Source: Leucobacter sp. G161
GTDB taxonomy: Bacteria; Actinomycetota; Actinomycetes; Actinomycetales; Microbacteriaceae
Length of the DNA stretch: 64,000 bases
Assembly (NCBI RefSeq): GCF_001482305.1
Contig: NZ_LOHP01000084.1
Span: 88,550 to 152,549 of the forward strand
Reading direction: 5' to 3'
The first letter of the stretch is position 1, and each line of letters begins with the position of its first letter. The notes below the pieces were generated by a model. The model was given only the letters and a program-made list of their open reading frames with translations. It searched no databases and was not told the DNA's origin. Made by a program: the position numbers and the translations under genes. This document shows, one piece after another, positions 11,502 through 19,925 of the stretch.

Positions 11502-12983
11502 GTGGCGATCAGCGTATTCGACCTCTTCACCGTAGGCATCGGGCCCTCGAGCTCGCACACGGTGGGGCCGATGCGCGCGAGCCACGCCTTCGCGGCGGGG
11601 CTCGTGAACCACGGCCTGCTTGACCGTGTTGCCGGGCTGCGGGTGGACCTCTTCGGGTCCCTCGCAGCCACCGGCCACGGCCACGGTACCTTCACCGCCG
11701 TGTTGCTCGGGCTCGAGGGCTTCGACCCCGAAACCGTGCTGCCGAGCGAGGTCGATGCCGCGCTCGCGCGCATCGAGGAGACCGGCGAGCTGCGCGTCGG
11801 TGCCGAGCTCTCCGACCTGCAGGGGGCGGCCCCCGCGGTCGTGAAGTTCGGCGTTGCCGACATGGTTCTCCGGCCGCTGACGGTGCTCGAAACGCACACG
11901 AACGGCATGCGCTTCGCGGCCGTCGACGCGGCGGGCGAGACGCTTGAAGAACAGACCTACTATTCCGTTGGCGGCGGCTTCATCGTGCGCGAGGGCGCCG
12001 AGGAGAAGATCCTCGACAGGCTTGAGCAGCAGCTCGCCGAACAGCCCTACCCGTTCACGACCGGAGCCGAGCTCCTCGTGCACGCCGAATCGAGCGGGCT
12101 GAGTATCGCAGGCGTCATGCTCGCAAACGAGCTCATCACCCGCGATGAGGTGAGCGTGCGGTCCGGCCTCGCCCACATCTGGGACGTCATGGAGGAGTGC
12201 AAGAACTCCGCACTCACCCGCACCGGCGTGCTGCCGGGCGGCTTGAACGTGCGGCGCCGCGCACCCGAATGGCACCGCAAGCTCACCGAGCAGGATCCTC
12301 ATCGCGACCCCGTCTTCTGGCAGGAGTGGGTGAACCTCGTGGCCCTCGCAGTCAACGAGGAGAACGCGTCGGGCGGTCGCGTCGTCACCGCCCCCACGAA
12401 CGGGGCGGCCGGCATCATCCCTGCCGTGCTCTTCTACGCGACGCACTACGCGCAGATCCCCGAGCTCGGCACCTCCCGCCAACCGGGACTCGGCGGGGGA
12501 GCCGCAGCCCCGCGCGCCGTCTCGCTGAGCCCGGAGCAGAAGCAGCGCGTCGTCGTCGACTTCCTGCTCGCGGCAGCAGCCGTCGGCGTGCTCTACAAGG
12601 AGCAGGCGTCGATCTCGGGCGCCGAGGTTGGCTGTCAGGGTGAGGTGGGATCCGCATCATCGATGGCGGCCGCCGGGCTCGCGCAGATCCTCGGCGGCAC
12701 ACCGCAGCAGGTCGAGAACGCCGCGGAGATTGCGATGGAGCACAACCTCGGGCTCACCTGCGACCCGATTGGCGGGCTCGTGCAGATCCCCTGCATTGAA
12801 CGCAACGCGATCGCGGCGTCGAAGGCGATTAACGCCGCGAAGATGGCGCTCATGGGCGACGGCGCGCACCACGTCACGCTCGATGAGGTCATCATCACGA
12901 TGCGCGAGACGGGCAAGGACATGAGCGACAAGTACAAGGAGACCGCGCGCGGCGGGCTCGCCGTCAACGTTATCGAGTGCTGA
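11502..12983 (+). CDS. sdaA: L-serine ammonia-lyase, iron-sulfur dependent, single chain
   Basis: Deaminates L-serine to pyruvate and ammonia. A 493-residue single-chain form with the beta domain first ([20 protein letters not shown] at the N terminus, the anion-binding SSSHT loop) and the alpha domain second ([16 protein letters not shown], then [16 protein letters not shown] and [12 protein letters not shown]). The cysteines of GCQGE, TCDPI and IPC are the 4Fe-4S ligands. GTG start at 11502 follows cgaaaggcaggc, a ribosome site. Its position behind gcvH suggests glycine is turned to serine by GlyA with the one-carbon unit from cleavage, then to pyruvate here; this link is inference. Confidence 0.95.
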   Translation: MAISVFDLFTVGIGPSSSHTVGPMRASHAFAAGLVNHGLLDRVAGLRVDLFGSLAATGHGHGTFTAVLLGLEGFDPETVLPSEVDAALARIEETGELRVGAELSDLQGAAPAVVKFGVADMVLRPLTVLETHTNGMRFAAVDAAGETLEEQTYYSVGGGFIVREGAEEKILDRLEQQLAEQPYPFTTGAELLVHAESSGLSIAGVMLANELITRDEVSVRSGLAHIWDVMEECKNSALTRTGVLPGGLNVRRRAPEWHRKLTEQDPHRDPVFWQEWVNLVALAVNEENASGGRVVTAPTNGAAGIIPAVLFYATHYAQIPELGTSRQPGLGGGAAAPRAVSLSPEQKQRVVVDFLLAAAAVGVLYKEQASISGAEVGCQGEVGSASSMAAAGLAQILGGTPQQVENAAEIAMEHNLGLTCDPIGGLVQIPCIERNAIAASKAINAAKMALMGDGAHHVTLDEVIITMRETGKDMSDKYKETARGGLAVNVIEC

Positions 12984-13040
12984 GCAGCCCCGTTGGCCCG
13001 CCGCATCGACCACTGAGGGTGGAAACACAGTCGGCGCGGG

Positions 13041-13046
13041 TACGCT
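13041..13046 (+). promoter_or_regulatory. -10 box TACGCT of a leaderless promoter
   Basis: TACGCT is 6 nt before the GTG start of the rseP-type gene at 13053, with no ribosome site between. Confidence 0.55.
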
Positions 13047-13052
13047 AATCCG

Positions 13053-14549
13053 GTGACTTCCGTCTTGCTCTACGCCCTCGGCATCCTCATCGTCGTGCTC
13101 CTGCTCGGCATCTCGATCGCGCTGCACGAAATCGGGCACCTCGTGCCTGCGAAGCTGTTCGGCGTGAAGGTGACGCAGTACATGATCGGCTTCGGCAAGA
13201 CGATCTGGTCGCGCAAAAAGGGCGACACCGAGTACGGCGTGAAGCTGCTGCCGCTCGGTGGCTACGTCGCGATGATCGGTATGTATCCGCCCGCGAAACC
13301 GGGGGAGGCCCCGCGCGAATCCACGACCGGGTTTTTGAACTCCGTCGCTGAGGAAGCCCCGGTGAAGACGAAGCGCAAGCGCGCCGAGGGGTTCGTCGAC
13401 GAGATCACGCGAGTCGGCGACGTGCCAGAGGGATCGTCAGCACCTCGGGGATCCTCGCACAGTATTGACGAGGTCGAAGAGGTCGAGTACCGCCGCGGGC
13501 TCGCGGGCTGGGTTGACGAGGCGCGCGACGCGAGCGCCGAGACGATTCCCGAGGGGGAGGATCACCGCTCTTTCTACCGCCTCCCCGTCTGGAAGAAGAT
13601 CATCGTCATGGCGGGCGGGCCGCTCATGAACCTGCTGCTCGCGTTCCTGTTCTTCGGGATTGTGATTTCCGGCTTCGGCATCGCCCAGACGAGCACCACG
13701 CTCGGGCACGTGAGCGAGTGCCTCGTGCCCGCGGGCAGCACGCAGACCGAGTGCACTACCGACGACCCGGCAGCTCCCGCCGCCGCCGCAGGGCTGCTTC
13801 CGGGCGACAAGCTCCTCACAGTTGAAGGCACCGCGATCGAAAGCTGGGATCAGTTCCGCGGCGTCGTGGCGACCTCGCCTGGACAGTCACTGTCGATCGA
13901 GATTGAGCGCGCGGGCGAGATCGAAACGGTGACCCTCACGCCCGAGGCGAACGAGCGCGTGCTCGTCGACGACAAGGGCGAGGCCCTGCTCAACGCGGAC
14001 GGCACGCCGAAGACCGAAAGCGTCGGCATGATTGGCGCAACCGCGGGCACCGAGATCGTGCGGCAGCCGATCACCGAAGTCCCGGCATTTGTCGGCGAGA
14101 ATGTGAAGAACGTCGCTGGCGTCATCATCAAGCTCCCTGCGCGTATGGTCGACGTCTGGAACGCCGCGTTCGGCGCGGAGGAGCGCGACCCCAACGGCCC
14201 GATGGGTGTCGTCGGCGTCGGCAGGCTCGCCGGTGAGGTCGCGAGCATGGAGGAGATGCCGGTCGAATCGCGGGCACAGATCCTGTTCAGCCTCGCGGGC
14301 TCGCTCAACGTCGCGCTGTTCGTGTTCAACCTCGTGCCGCTCATGCCGCTCGACGGCGGGCACATCGCGGGCGCGATCTATGAGGCGATCAAGCGCGGCT
14401 GGGCGAAGCTGCGGCGCAAGCCCGACCCGGGGCCCGTCGACACCGCGAAGATGGTGCCCGTGACGTTGGTCGTCGTCATCGCCTTGGGAGCGATGAGTTT
14501 GCTGTTGATGTACGCCGATATCGTCAAGCCGGTCGCGCTATTCGGCTAA
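13053..14549 (+). CDS. RIP/site-2 intramembrane metalloprotease (RseP-type)
   Basis: A membrane zinc protease that cuts transmembrane anti-sigma factors and signal peptide remnants. HEIGH at residues 25-29 lies in the first membrane segment and gives the zinc site; the second zinc-binding region MPLDGG is near residue 430. A PDZ domain (GLLPGDKLLTVEGTAI) lies in the middle. At 498 residues it is longer than E. coli RseP because of a charged insert of about 100 residues (roughly 80-180, rich in Glu, Arg and Ser) between the first TM segment and WKKIIVMAGGPLMN. The usual actinobacterial order is dxr, this gene, ispG; here dxr is 6.7 kb away. Confidence 0.92.
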   Translation: MTSVLLYALGILIVVLLLGISIALHEIGHLVPAKLFGVKVTQYMIGFGKTIWSRKKGDTEYGVKLLPLGGYVAMIGMYPPAKPGEAPRESTTGFLNSVAEEAPVKTKRKRAEGFVDEITRVGDVPEGSSAPRGSSHSIDEVEEVEYRRGLAGWVDEARDASAETIPEGEDHRSFYRLPVWKKIIVMAGGPLMNLLLAFLFFGIVISGFGIAQTSTTLGHVSECLVPAGSTQTECTTDDPAAPAAAAGLLPGDKLLTVEGTAIESWDQFRGVVATSPGQSLSIEIERAGEIETVTLTPEANERVLVDDKGEALLNADGTPKTESVGMIGATAGTEIVRQPITEVPAFVGENVKNVAGVIIKLPARMVDVWNAAFGAEERDPNGPMGVVGVGRLAGEVASMEEMPVESRAQILFSLAGSLNVALFVFNLVPLMPLDGGHIAGAIYEAIKRGWAKLRRKPDPGPVDTAKMVPVTLVVVIALGAMSLLLMYADIVKPVALFG

Positions 14550-14566
14550 CGCACGGCTGCGCCCGG

Positions 14567-14572
14567 TAGACT
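14567..14572 (+). promoter_or_regulatory. -10 box TAGACT of a leaderless promoter
   Basis: TAGACT is 7 nt before the ispG GTG at 14580, so ispG has its own promoter although only 30 bp follow the upstream gene. Confidence 0.6.
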
Positions 14573-14579
14573 CGTTCTC

Positions 14580-15731
14580 GTGGCAGCAGTGAATTTGGGA
14601 ATGCCGAAGGTAGCCGAAGTATTGGCACCGCGGCGCAAGACCCGTCAAATCAAGGTCGGTTCAATCGGCGTGGGCAGCAACTCGCAGGTATCTGTGCAGT
14701 CGATGACCACGACTCCGACGACCGACATCAACGGAACGCTTCAGCAGATTGCCGAGCTCACGGCGGCCGGCTGCGACATCGTGCGGGTCGCGGTGCCGAG
14801 CCAGGACGACGCGGATGTGTTGCACATCATCGCGAAGAAGAGCCAGATCCCGGTGATCGCGGACATCCACTTCCAGCCGCGCTACATCTATGCGGCGATC
14901 GATGCTGGCTGCGCCGCGGTTCGCGTGAACCCCGGCAACATTCGGCAGTTTGACGGCAACGTTGGCGCGATTGCGAAGGCCGCAAAGGACGCGGGCGTCT
15001 CGCTCCGCATCGGCGTGAACGCTGGCTCCCTCGATCCCAGGCTGCTGCAGAAGTACGGCAAGCCGACCGCCGAAGCGCTCGTCGAGAGCGCCGTTTGGGA
15101 GGCGTCGCTCTTCGAGGAGCACGACTTCCACGACTTTAAGATTTCCGTGAAGCACAACGACCCGATCGTCATGACGAAGGCGTACCGGCAGCTCGCGGCG
15201 CAGGGCGACTGGCCGCTGCACCTCGGCGTGACCGAGGCGGGCCCCGCATTCCAGGGCACGATCAAGAGCGCGACCGCGTTCGGCATCCTGCTCTCCGAGG
15301 GCATCGGTGACACGATCCGCGTCTCGCTCTCGGCTCCGCCCGTCGAAGAGGTGAAGGTCGGCCTGCAGATTCTGCAGTCGCTGAACCTCCGCGAGCGCAA
15401 GCTTGAGATCGTCTCGTGCCCGTCGTGTGGCCGCGCGCAGGTCGACGTGTACACGCTCGCCGACGAGGTCACCAAGGGCCTCGAGGGTATGACTGTGCCG
15501 CTGCGCGTCGCCGTCATGGGCTGCGTCGTGAATGGCCCGGGCGAGGCCCGTGAGGCCGACCTCGGTGTCGCCTCGGGTAACGGCAAGGGTCAGATCTTCG
15601 TGAAGGGCGAGGTCATCAAGACCGTGCCCGAGTCGGAGATCGTCGCCACGCTCATCGAGGAGGCGAACCGCATCGCCGAGGAGATGGGGCACACGACCGA
15701 GTCGGGCGCACCGCAGGTCGTCACGGGTTAG
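14580..15731 (+). CDS. ispG: (E)-4-hydroxy-3-methylbut-2-enyl-diphosphate synthase (flavodoxin), GcpE
   Basis: Reductive ring opening of MEcPP to HMBPP, the second-last MEP step, using a 4Fe-4S cluster. 383 residues, the single-domain bacterial form. [12 protein letters not shown] near residue 40 and RVNPGNI near 120 mark the TIM barrel. The cluster ligands are in SCPSCGR near 280 and [16 protein letters not shown] near 315, the latter also the substrate-binding loop. GTG 14580 is supported by the promoter spacing. It is followed by a bidirectional hairpin shared with the convergent RNB gene. Confidence 0.96.
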   Translation: MAAVNLGMPKVAEVLAPRRKTRQIKVGSIGVGSNSQVSVQSMTTTPTTDINGTLQQIAELTAAGCDIVRVAVPSQDDADVLHIIAKKSQIPVIADIHFQPRYIYAAIDAGCAAVRVNPGNIRQFDGNVGAIAKAAKDAGVSLRIGVNAGSLDPRLLQKYGKPTAEALVESAVWEASLFEEHDFHDFKISVKHNDPIVMTKAYRQLAAQGDWPLHLGVTEAGPAFQGTIKSATAFGILLSEGIGDTIRVSLSAPPVEEVKVGLQILQSLNLRERKLEIVSCPSCGRAQVDVYTLADEVTKGLEGMTVPLRVAVMGCVVNGPGEAREADLGVASGNGKGQIFVKGEVIKTVPESEIVATLIEEANRIAEEMGHTTESGAPQVVTG

Positions 15732-15787
15732 CCAGGCGCTTCACGCTTGAAGGCGAAGACCTAGGCGATTCGGAACGCTCAAAAGAC

Positions 15788-15814
15788 ATGACCTCAGCGA
15801 GGTCATTGCGTTTT
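15788..15814 (+). terminator. terminator after ispG
   Basis: Perfect 8-bp stem atgacctc (15788-15795) / gaggtcat (15799-15806) with a 3-nt loop, followed by tgcgtttt. On the other strand the stem is followed by gtctttt, so it can act for the convergent RNB gene too. Confidence 0.7.
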
Positions 15815-15895
15815 CGCTGCTGATCCCTCCTGACCCCGCTGAGGACATGGCTTCTGAGCGCCATTCAAAGTAGGGCGCTTCCGATTGAGAGTGTC

Positions 15896-15933
15896 GTCGC
15901 CCTAGCGAGACAAGGGTCTCGCTACAGGGCGAC
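15896..15933. terminator. long hairpin spanning the RNB-gene stop codon
   Basis: Two 8-bp perfect stem halves: gtcgccct/agggcgac and agcgagac/gtctcgct, with a 4-nt loop and a 2-nt bulge. The stop of the RNB gene (15922-15924) sits in the right arm. No T-run follows, so it may be a stabilising or factor-assisted 3' end rather than an intrinsic terminator. Confidence 0.6.
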
Positions 15934-17394
15934 GGGCTCGATCGCGATCTCGCCCTTCGCCACGTCGACGCGCACGACGCGCACGGTGCCGGTCTTGCCG
16001 GGGATGAGGATCCCTGCGGGGTCGGGGCAGCGCGTCGTGATCGGCGGATCCGTGATCTGCACGCGGGCGCTGCCGCCCTTCGACTCGACGACCACAACGC
16101 GGAACGTCTCGCCGACGCGATCCCGCACGAGCGCGGCCTCGACCCGGTCGAGCGCCGCAGACCCGAGCCTGCTCGCGAGCCCCGATGACGAGCGCATGAG
16201 CGCGGGAACCTCCGCGAGGCTCGCGAGCGCCCACTCGGGGACCGGCTTGCCCGCGCTCAAGGCCTCGCACACGACGAGCCCCCAGCGATCCACGAGTCGC
16301 CTGAGCGGAGCGGTCACGTGCGCGTACGGCGCGGCGATCGCGGCCTGCTCGGGAAGCGGCGGCGGGGGCAACAGCTCACCGTCACGCTCGACGCCGAACG
16401 CCGCGTAGTCAGCCCCGCGAAACAGGCTCGACGCTGCGTGGAGCACGGCCGCCGCCTGCGGGGTGCCGCGGGGCAGCTCGCGCAGGTACTCGCCGTACGT
16501 GAGCGCCTCGCGCCAGGGCACACCCAGCACCGCGACCCTGCCGCGGAACTCGGCGAGCGCCTGCTCGTCGGGGGCGGCCATCGTGCGGAGGATCCCGATC
16601 CCGCCGTCGAGCATCATCCTTCCAGCGAGCATCCCGGTGAGCAGCGACAGCTGCGAGTTCCATTCCTCCACGGGCAGCGGGAAGCGGCGCTCGATGCGGT
16701 AGCCCGTCTCGTCGCGCACGACCTCCTCGTCGGCCATGTTCAGGCTCGCGCCGCCCCTACGCTGTTCCTGCGCGATGCGGAGCGCCGCGAACTCGGGGAG
16801 TAACGCGAGCGGACCTGAGGCGGTGCCTGCGTCGAGGCTCGCTTGCGCGGATCCGTAGCCGAGCTTCGCGCGCGAGCGGATGAGCGCGCGCTCGACGGAC
16901 GCCGCAGCCGCTTCGCCGTCCTCGAACGCCGCGGCCCCCATGGCATCAACCGGGATAGTCCAGACGTAGGCGACGCGATCCACATCGGGGAGCAGCGAGG
17001 CGCGATCCTCGCTGAGCTCGCGCGGATGCAGCGGCACCGACCCGTCGGGCAGGTAGAGCGTCTGCCCCCGCCGCCGCGCCTCGGCATCGAGCGAGCGGCC
17101 GGGCCGGACAACGCCGGGAACGTCCGCAATCGCGTAGCGCAGGGTGAAGCCGTTGCCTGTGCGCTCGAGGTGGAAGGCCTGGTCGAGATCCCGGGAGTCT
17201 GGCGGATCGAGCGTCACGAACGGGATCTCGCGCAGATCCAGCGCGGGAACGGGGGCCTCCGCCTCGCGTGCTTCGGCGAGCACCTCGGCCGGGAACTCGT
17301 CAGAGACGCCGTTCTTGTCGCGAAGTGCGGTGAGCGCGGCGGCAAGCGAGCCGCGGGTGGTCTCAGGGGCAAGGTGTGTGCGCCGTGCTGGCAT
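15922..17394 (-). CDS. RNB-domain exoribonuclease (RNase II/R family)
   Basis: A 3'-to-5' exoribonuclease of the RNase II/R superfamily. The catalytic magnesium motif reads DPPDSRDLDQAFHLE near residues 70-85, followed by the RNB-domain stretch YAIADVPGVVRPGRSLDAEARRRG. The C-terminal part has the HVTAPLRRLVDRWG signature. At about 490 residues it lacks the N-terminal cold-shock domains and long basic tail of true RNase R, a reduced form known in actinobacteria. I choose ATG 17394 over GTG 17400: TAGGCT ends 6 nt before this ATG but touches the GTG. It is divergent from the LOG gene. Confidence 0.9.
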   Translation of the reverse strand: MPARRTHLAPETTRGSLAAALTALRDKNGVSDEFPAEVLAEAREAEAPVPALDLREIPFVTLDPPDSRDLDQAFHLERTGNGFTLRYAIADVPGVVRPGRSLDAEARRRGQTLYLPDGSVPLHPRELSEDRASLLPDVDRVAYVWTIPVDAMGAAAFEDGEAAAASVERALIRSRAKLGYGSAQASLDAGTASGPLALLPEFAALRIAQEQRRGGASLNMADEEVVRDETGYRIERRFPLPVEEWNSQLSLLTGMLAGRMMLDGGIGILRTMAAPDEQALAEFRGRVAVLGVPWREALTYGEYLRELPRGTPQAAAVLHAASSLFRGADYAAFGVERDGELLPPPPLPEQAAIAAPYAHVTAPLRRLVDRWGLVVCEALSAGKPVPEWALASLAEVPALMRSSSGLASRLGSAALDRVEAALVRDRVGETFRVVVVESKGGSARVQITDPPITTRCPDPAGILIPGKTGTVRVVRVDVAKGEIAIEPVAL

Positions 17395-17400
17395 GGCCAC

Positions 17401-17406
17401 AGCCTA
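17401..17406 (-). promoter_or_regulatory. -10 box TAGGCT of a leaderless promoter (RNB gene)
   Basis: Read on the minus strand, TAGGCT is separated by 6 nt (gtggcc) from ATG 17394. A start at GTG 17400 would lie directly on the box, so spacing decides the start. Confidence 0.6.
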
Positions 17407-17428
17407 TCCGCCGCGCGCCGCAAACTCC

Positions 17429-17434
17429 TAGACT
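17429..17434 (+). promoter_or_regulatory. -10 box TAGACT of a leaderless promoter (LOG gene)
   Basis: TAGACT is 6 nt before ATG 17441 and makes the in-frame GTG 17435 unlikely as a start. The two divergent -10 boxes are only 22 bp apart. Confidence 0.6.
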
Positions 17435-17440
17435 GTGAGC

Positions 17441-18514
17441 ATGACTGCGCCAGTGAACGACCAGACAGCCGAAGCCATCGACAGCCTGCTCCGCGACGCC
17501 GGCGTGACGCAGCAGCGGGGACTGATCCGCCGCATCATGGTCGCCGCCCTCGGCCTCGGGGCCGATGGTGCGTCCCGCCTCGACCTGAAGATCTCGGCCT
17601 CCGCGCTCGAGGAGATGCGGCAGGCCTTCGCGCTGTTCGCGCCATACGCGGGGGTGCGCAAGGCATCCATCTTCGGCTCCGCCCGCACGAAGCCCGGCGA
17701 CCTGCTGTACACCGCGGCTGAGGAGAGCGCACGTGCGCTTGCGGAGGATAACTGGATGGTCGTCACCGGTGCGGGCCCCGGCATCATGGAGGCCGCCGCT
17801 GTCGGCGCCGGTGTCGAGCGGTCACTCGGGGTGTCGATCCGCCTGCCGTTCGAAGAAGAACCGAACGCGTTCGTCGCACACGAGGCGCACCACGTCGCGA
17901 TGAAGTACTTCTTCACGCGCAAGCTCATGCTCGTGAAGGAATCGAGCGCATTCATCTGCCTGCCCGGCGGCTTCGGCACGATGGACGAGACCTTCGAGCT
18001 GCTGACGCTGCAGCAGACCGGGAAAATGGTGCCCGTGCCGATCGTGCTGCTTGACCGGCCCGGCGGCAGCTATTGGGCGGGGTTCAAGGACTTCGTCGTC
18101 AACGAGCTTGAGGGCGGAGGCTACGTCACCGCGGGCGACCTCGACCGCGTGCTCATCACCGACTCGGCAGACGCCGCCGTCGAGCACGTGCACGCGTTCT
18201 GGAGTAACTACAACGATCTCCGCTGGTTCCCCACCGACGTGCCGGGCGAGCGTGACGCACTCCTGCTCTACACGCGCGTCGCCCCGACCGACGCGCAGCT
18301 CGCCGACCTCAACGAGCGCTTTGGGGACATGCTCGACTCGGGCGCGATCACGCTCGCAGACCCGTACCCCGAGGAGGGCTCCGAGCGGGCGACACTCTCC
18401 CGGGTGCGCCTCGTGCCGCGGCCGCACGCGATCGGGGAGCTGTACCGGCTCATCTGGGCGCTCAACGAGCTGCCGGAGACCGACCCGACAGGGCCGGTGG
18501 GTGGGGAGGGGTAG
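17441..18514 (+). CDS. LOG family protein (TIGR00730-like)
   Basis: A Rossmann-fold protein of the LOG/lysine-decarboxylase-like family. The signature PGGFGTMDETFELLTLQQTG is near residue 175, preceded by GAGPGIMEAAAVGAG near 110, together the nucleotide 5'-monophosphate phosphoribohydrolase motif. Family members free adenine-type bases (cytokinin activation) or act on nucleotides; the bacterial role is not settled. At 357 residues it has an N-terminal helical extension and a C-terminal part longer than the 180-200-residue LOG enzymes, as in the group including YgdH. The DksA-like gene follows 2 bp after its stop, probably on one transcript. Confidence 0.85.
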   Translation: MTAPVNDQTAEAIDSLLRDAGVTQQRGLIRRIMVAALGLGADGASRLDLKISASALEEMRQAFALFAPYAGVRKASIFGSARTKPGDLLYTAAEESARALAEDNWMVVTGAGPGIMEAAAVGAGVERSLGVSIRLPFEEEPNAFVAHEAHHVAMKYFFTRKLMLVKESSAFICLPGGFGTMDETFELLTLQQTGKMVPVPIVLLDRPGGSYWAGFKDFVVNELEGGGYVTAGDLDRVLITDSADAAVEHVHAFWSNYNDLRWFPTDVPGERDALLLYTRVAPTDAQLADLNERFGDMLDSGAITLADPYPEEGSERATLSRVRLVPRPHAIGELYRLIWALNELPETDPTGPVGGEG

Positions 18515-18516
18515 CC

Positions 18517-18882
18517 ATGGTTGGGGCGGGCGCGGACCGGGACCGGTTGCATGCCCTGCTGCTCGCTGAGCGTGAGGTCGTCGTCTCCCGCGTCGCGGAC
18601 CTCGACGCGACGCTCGCTGAGCTGGTGCGGAGCCGGGAGTCCTCGAACGATGACGACGAGCACGACCCGGAGGGCGTGACGCTCTCATCGGAGTGGTCCA
18701 GGCTCAGCGGTCTCGCCGACGCGGCGCGTGCGGAGCTCGCCGAGATCGACGCCGCGCTCGAACGCTGGGAGGCGGGCAACTACGGCGTCTGCGAGCGTTG
18801 CGGCGAGCCGATACCTGTCGAGCGCCTCGAAGTGCGCCCCTTCGCGACGCGCTGCGTGCCGTGCGCGAGCCTACGGCGGTAG
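18517..18882 (+). CDS. TraR/DksA family zinc-finger protein
   Basis: 121 residues: a coiled-coil helical hairpin in the first 85 residues (many Glu/Arg/Leu heptads) and a C4 zinc finger at the end, CERCGEPIPVERL followed by ATRCVPCA. DksA-type proteins enter the secondary channel of RNA polymerase and modulate rRNA and amino-acid promoters; shorter actinobacterial members such as this are poorly studied. The acidic residues expected at the coiled-coil tip could be the DDDEHD run near residue 46. ATG 18517 follows a ggggagggg ribosome site inside the end of the LOG gene. Confidence 0.85.
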   Translation: MVGAGADRDRLHALLLAEREVVVSRVADLDATLAELVRSRESSNDDDEHDPEGVTLSSEWSRLSGLADAARAELAEIDAALERWEAGNYGVCERCGEPIPVERLEVRPFATRCVPCASLRR

Positions 18883-19220
18883 CTGGCGGGGCACCGGGCT
18901 ACAACCGACATTGCGCTCGCAAACTGTGGACCGGTGCGTGAGAATCGGCCCAGCTTTCGTCCAAGCGGATTGGGCATTCCTGATCGCCATTAGGCTCCGG
19001 AACTCCGGGGCCTATCGATCGACGCCCGCGCAGACACGATCTACTCCACGAATGCTTGCACGCAAACTTGAGACTCGAGAATAGTCCGGTGGGAAGCGTA
19101 AGAACGAAACAGTCAGGTAGCGGCTATCACGGCCCCGTTTTCTGAACCGTGGGGGAATTCGTTGAGGTGAGCTCGGAAATTGGCGAATCCGGTCCTCAGG
19201 GGTCTGCGGAGTTTCTTGGC
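18883..19220. other. non-coding stretch beside the toxin-antitoxin pair
   Basis: About 340 bp without a supported gene or strong terminator. Base composition is visibly less GC-rich than the flanks, as in the parDE pair next to it, which suggests the two arrived together. Confidence 0.5.
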
Positions 19221-19535
19221 TCATAGGAGATTTCGGATGTCACGCCGGATGTGGGCAACCCTCAGAATTCTGACTACGCCTTCATCTACGGCGTAGATTG
19301 CCACGTATGGCGTCCGTGTGAGCGGGAACAGACGGATAGTCGCGCCAACTGCGTTGGATGCACGGTACCGTCTGCCGATCGACGGGAATCGCTGCAATGT
19401 TTCGTGCATTGAATCGAGTGAACTGAGAAAGCGCTCAAGAGCATTGCTCTCCCCGTGGGAGATGTACCAGTCGACAGTGCGTCTCACATCTCGGACGGCA
19501 GTGTCGCGCCAGATGAGGGGCTCACTGCGCGGCAC
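19221..19535 (-). CDS. RelE/ParE-family toxin
   Basis: A 104-residue protein of the RelE/ParE superfamily. Features: RDVRRTVDWYISHG helical region at the start, LQRFPSIGRRYR in the middle and the terminal strand pattern TPYVAIYAVDEGVVRILRVAHIRRD, characteristic of ParE-type (gyrase-poisoning) folds rather than RelE mRNA interferases, though target cannot be proven from sequence. GTG start at 19535 lies inside the end of the antitoxin gene (14-bp overlap), giving tight translational coupling. Confidence 0.85.
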   Translation of the reverse strand: MPRSEPLIWRDTAVRDVRRTVDWYISHGESNALERFLSSLDSMHETLQRFPSIGRRYRASNAVGATIRLFPLTRTPYVAIYAVDEGVVRILRVAHIRRDIRNLL

Positions 19536-19767
19536 GAGCCCGGGTGCGCAGGTCCGCCAATACTTCCTCGTGACTAAGCGCGGAATCTGATGCCGCTAGC
19601 CCCTCGTGGATCATTTCGTTCAGTTCCTGGCGCGCCAATTCGATAGTTTGCTGTTCTCTGATGAGGTCGCTGACGTACTGATCTGGTGTTGTGAACCCGC
19701 CACGCCCAGCTTGAGTGCGTACGAATTCTTGGAGGTCTTCGTCGAGGGTGATACTCATTGGCTCCAT
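19522..19767 (-). CDS. ParD-family antitoxin
   Basis: 81 residues. The N-terminal MSITLDEDLQEFVRTQAG matches the ribbon-helix-helix DNA-binding fold of ParD antitoxins, which usually repress their own promoter; the C-terminal acidic helix (EEVLADLRTRA) would wrap the toxin. Precedes and overlaps the toxin gene, the standard antitoxin-first order. ATG 19767 is supported by TAGAAT 6 nt upstream on the minus strand; a second ATG three codons in has a cggag just before the first ATG and could also be used. Confidence 0.87.
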   Translation of the reverse strand: MEPMSITLDEDLQEFVRTQAGRGGFTTPDQYVSDLIREQQTIELARQELNEMIHEGLAASDSALSHEEVLADLRTRARAAQ

Positions 19768-19773
19768 ACTCCG

Positions 19774-19779
19774 ATTCTA
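19774..19779 (-). promoter_or_regulatory. -10 box TAGAAT of a leaderless promoter (parD-like gene)
   Basis: On the minus strand TAGAAT is 6 nt (cggagt) before ATG 19767. Confidence 0.55.
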
Positions 19780-19925
19780 AGCTCGACTCGTGAACTTGCA
19801 GTCGACACTACGCACCCCGCACTGTGTCGTGTCAAGGGCGGGATGCGATCGGTGCGAGGGCTCCGCGGTGAAGTGGCTGGAGCAAGGAGGACCGGCGCGG
19901 GGACATCTGCCGGCGAGCGAGCGCC

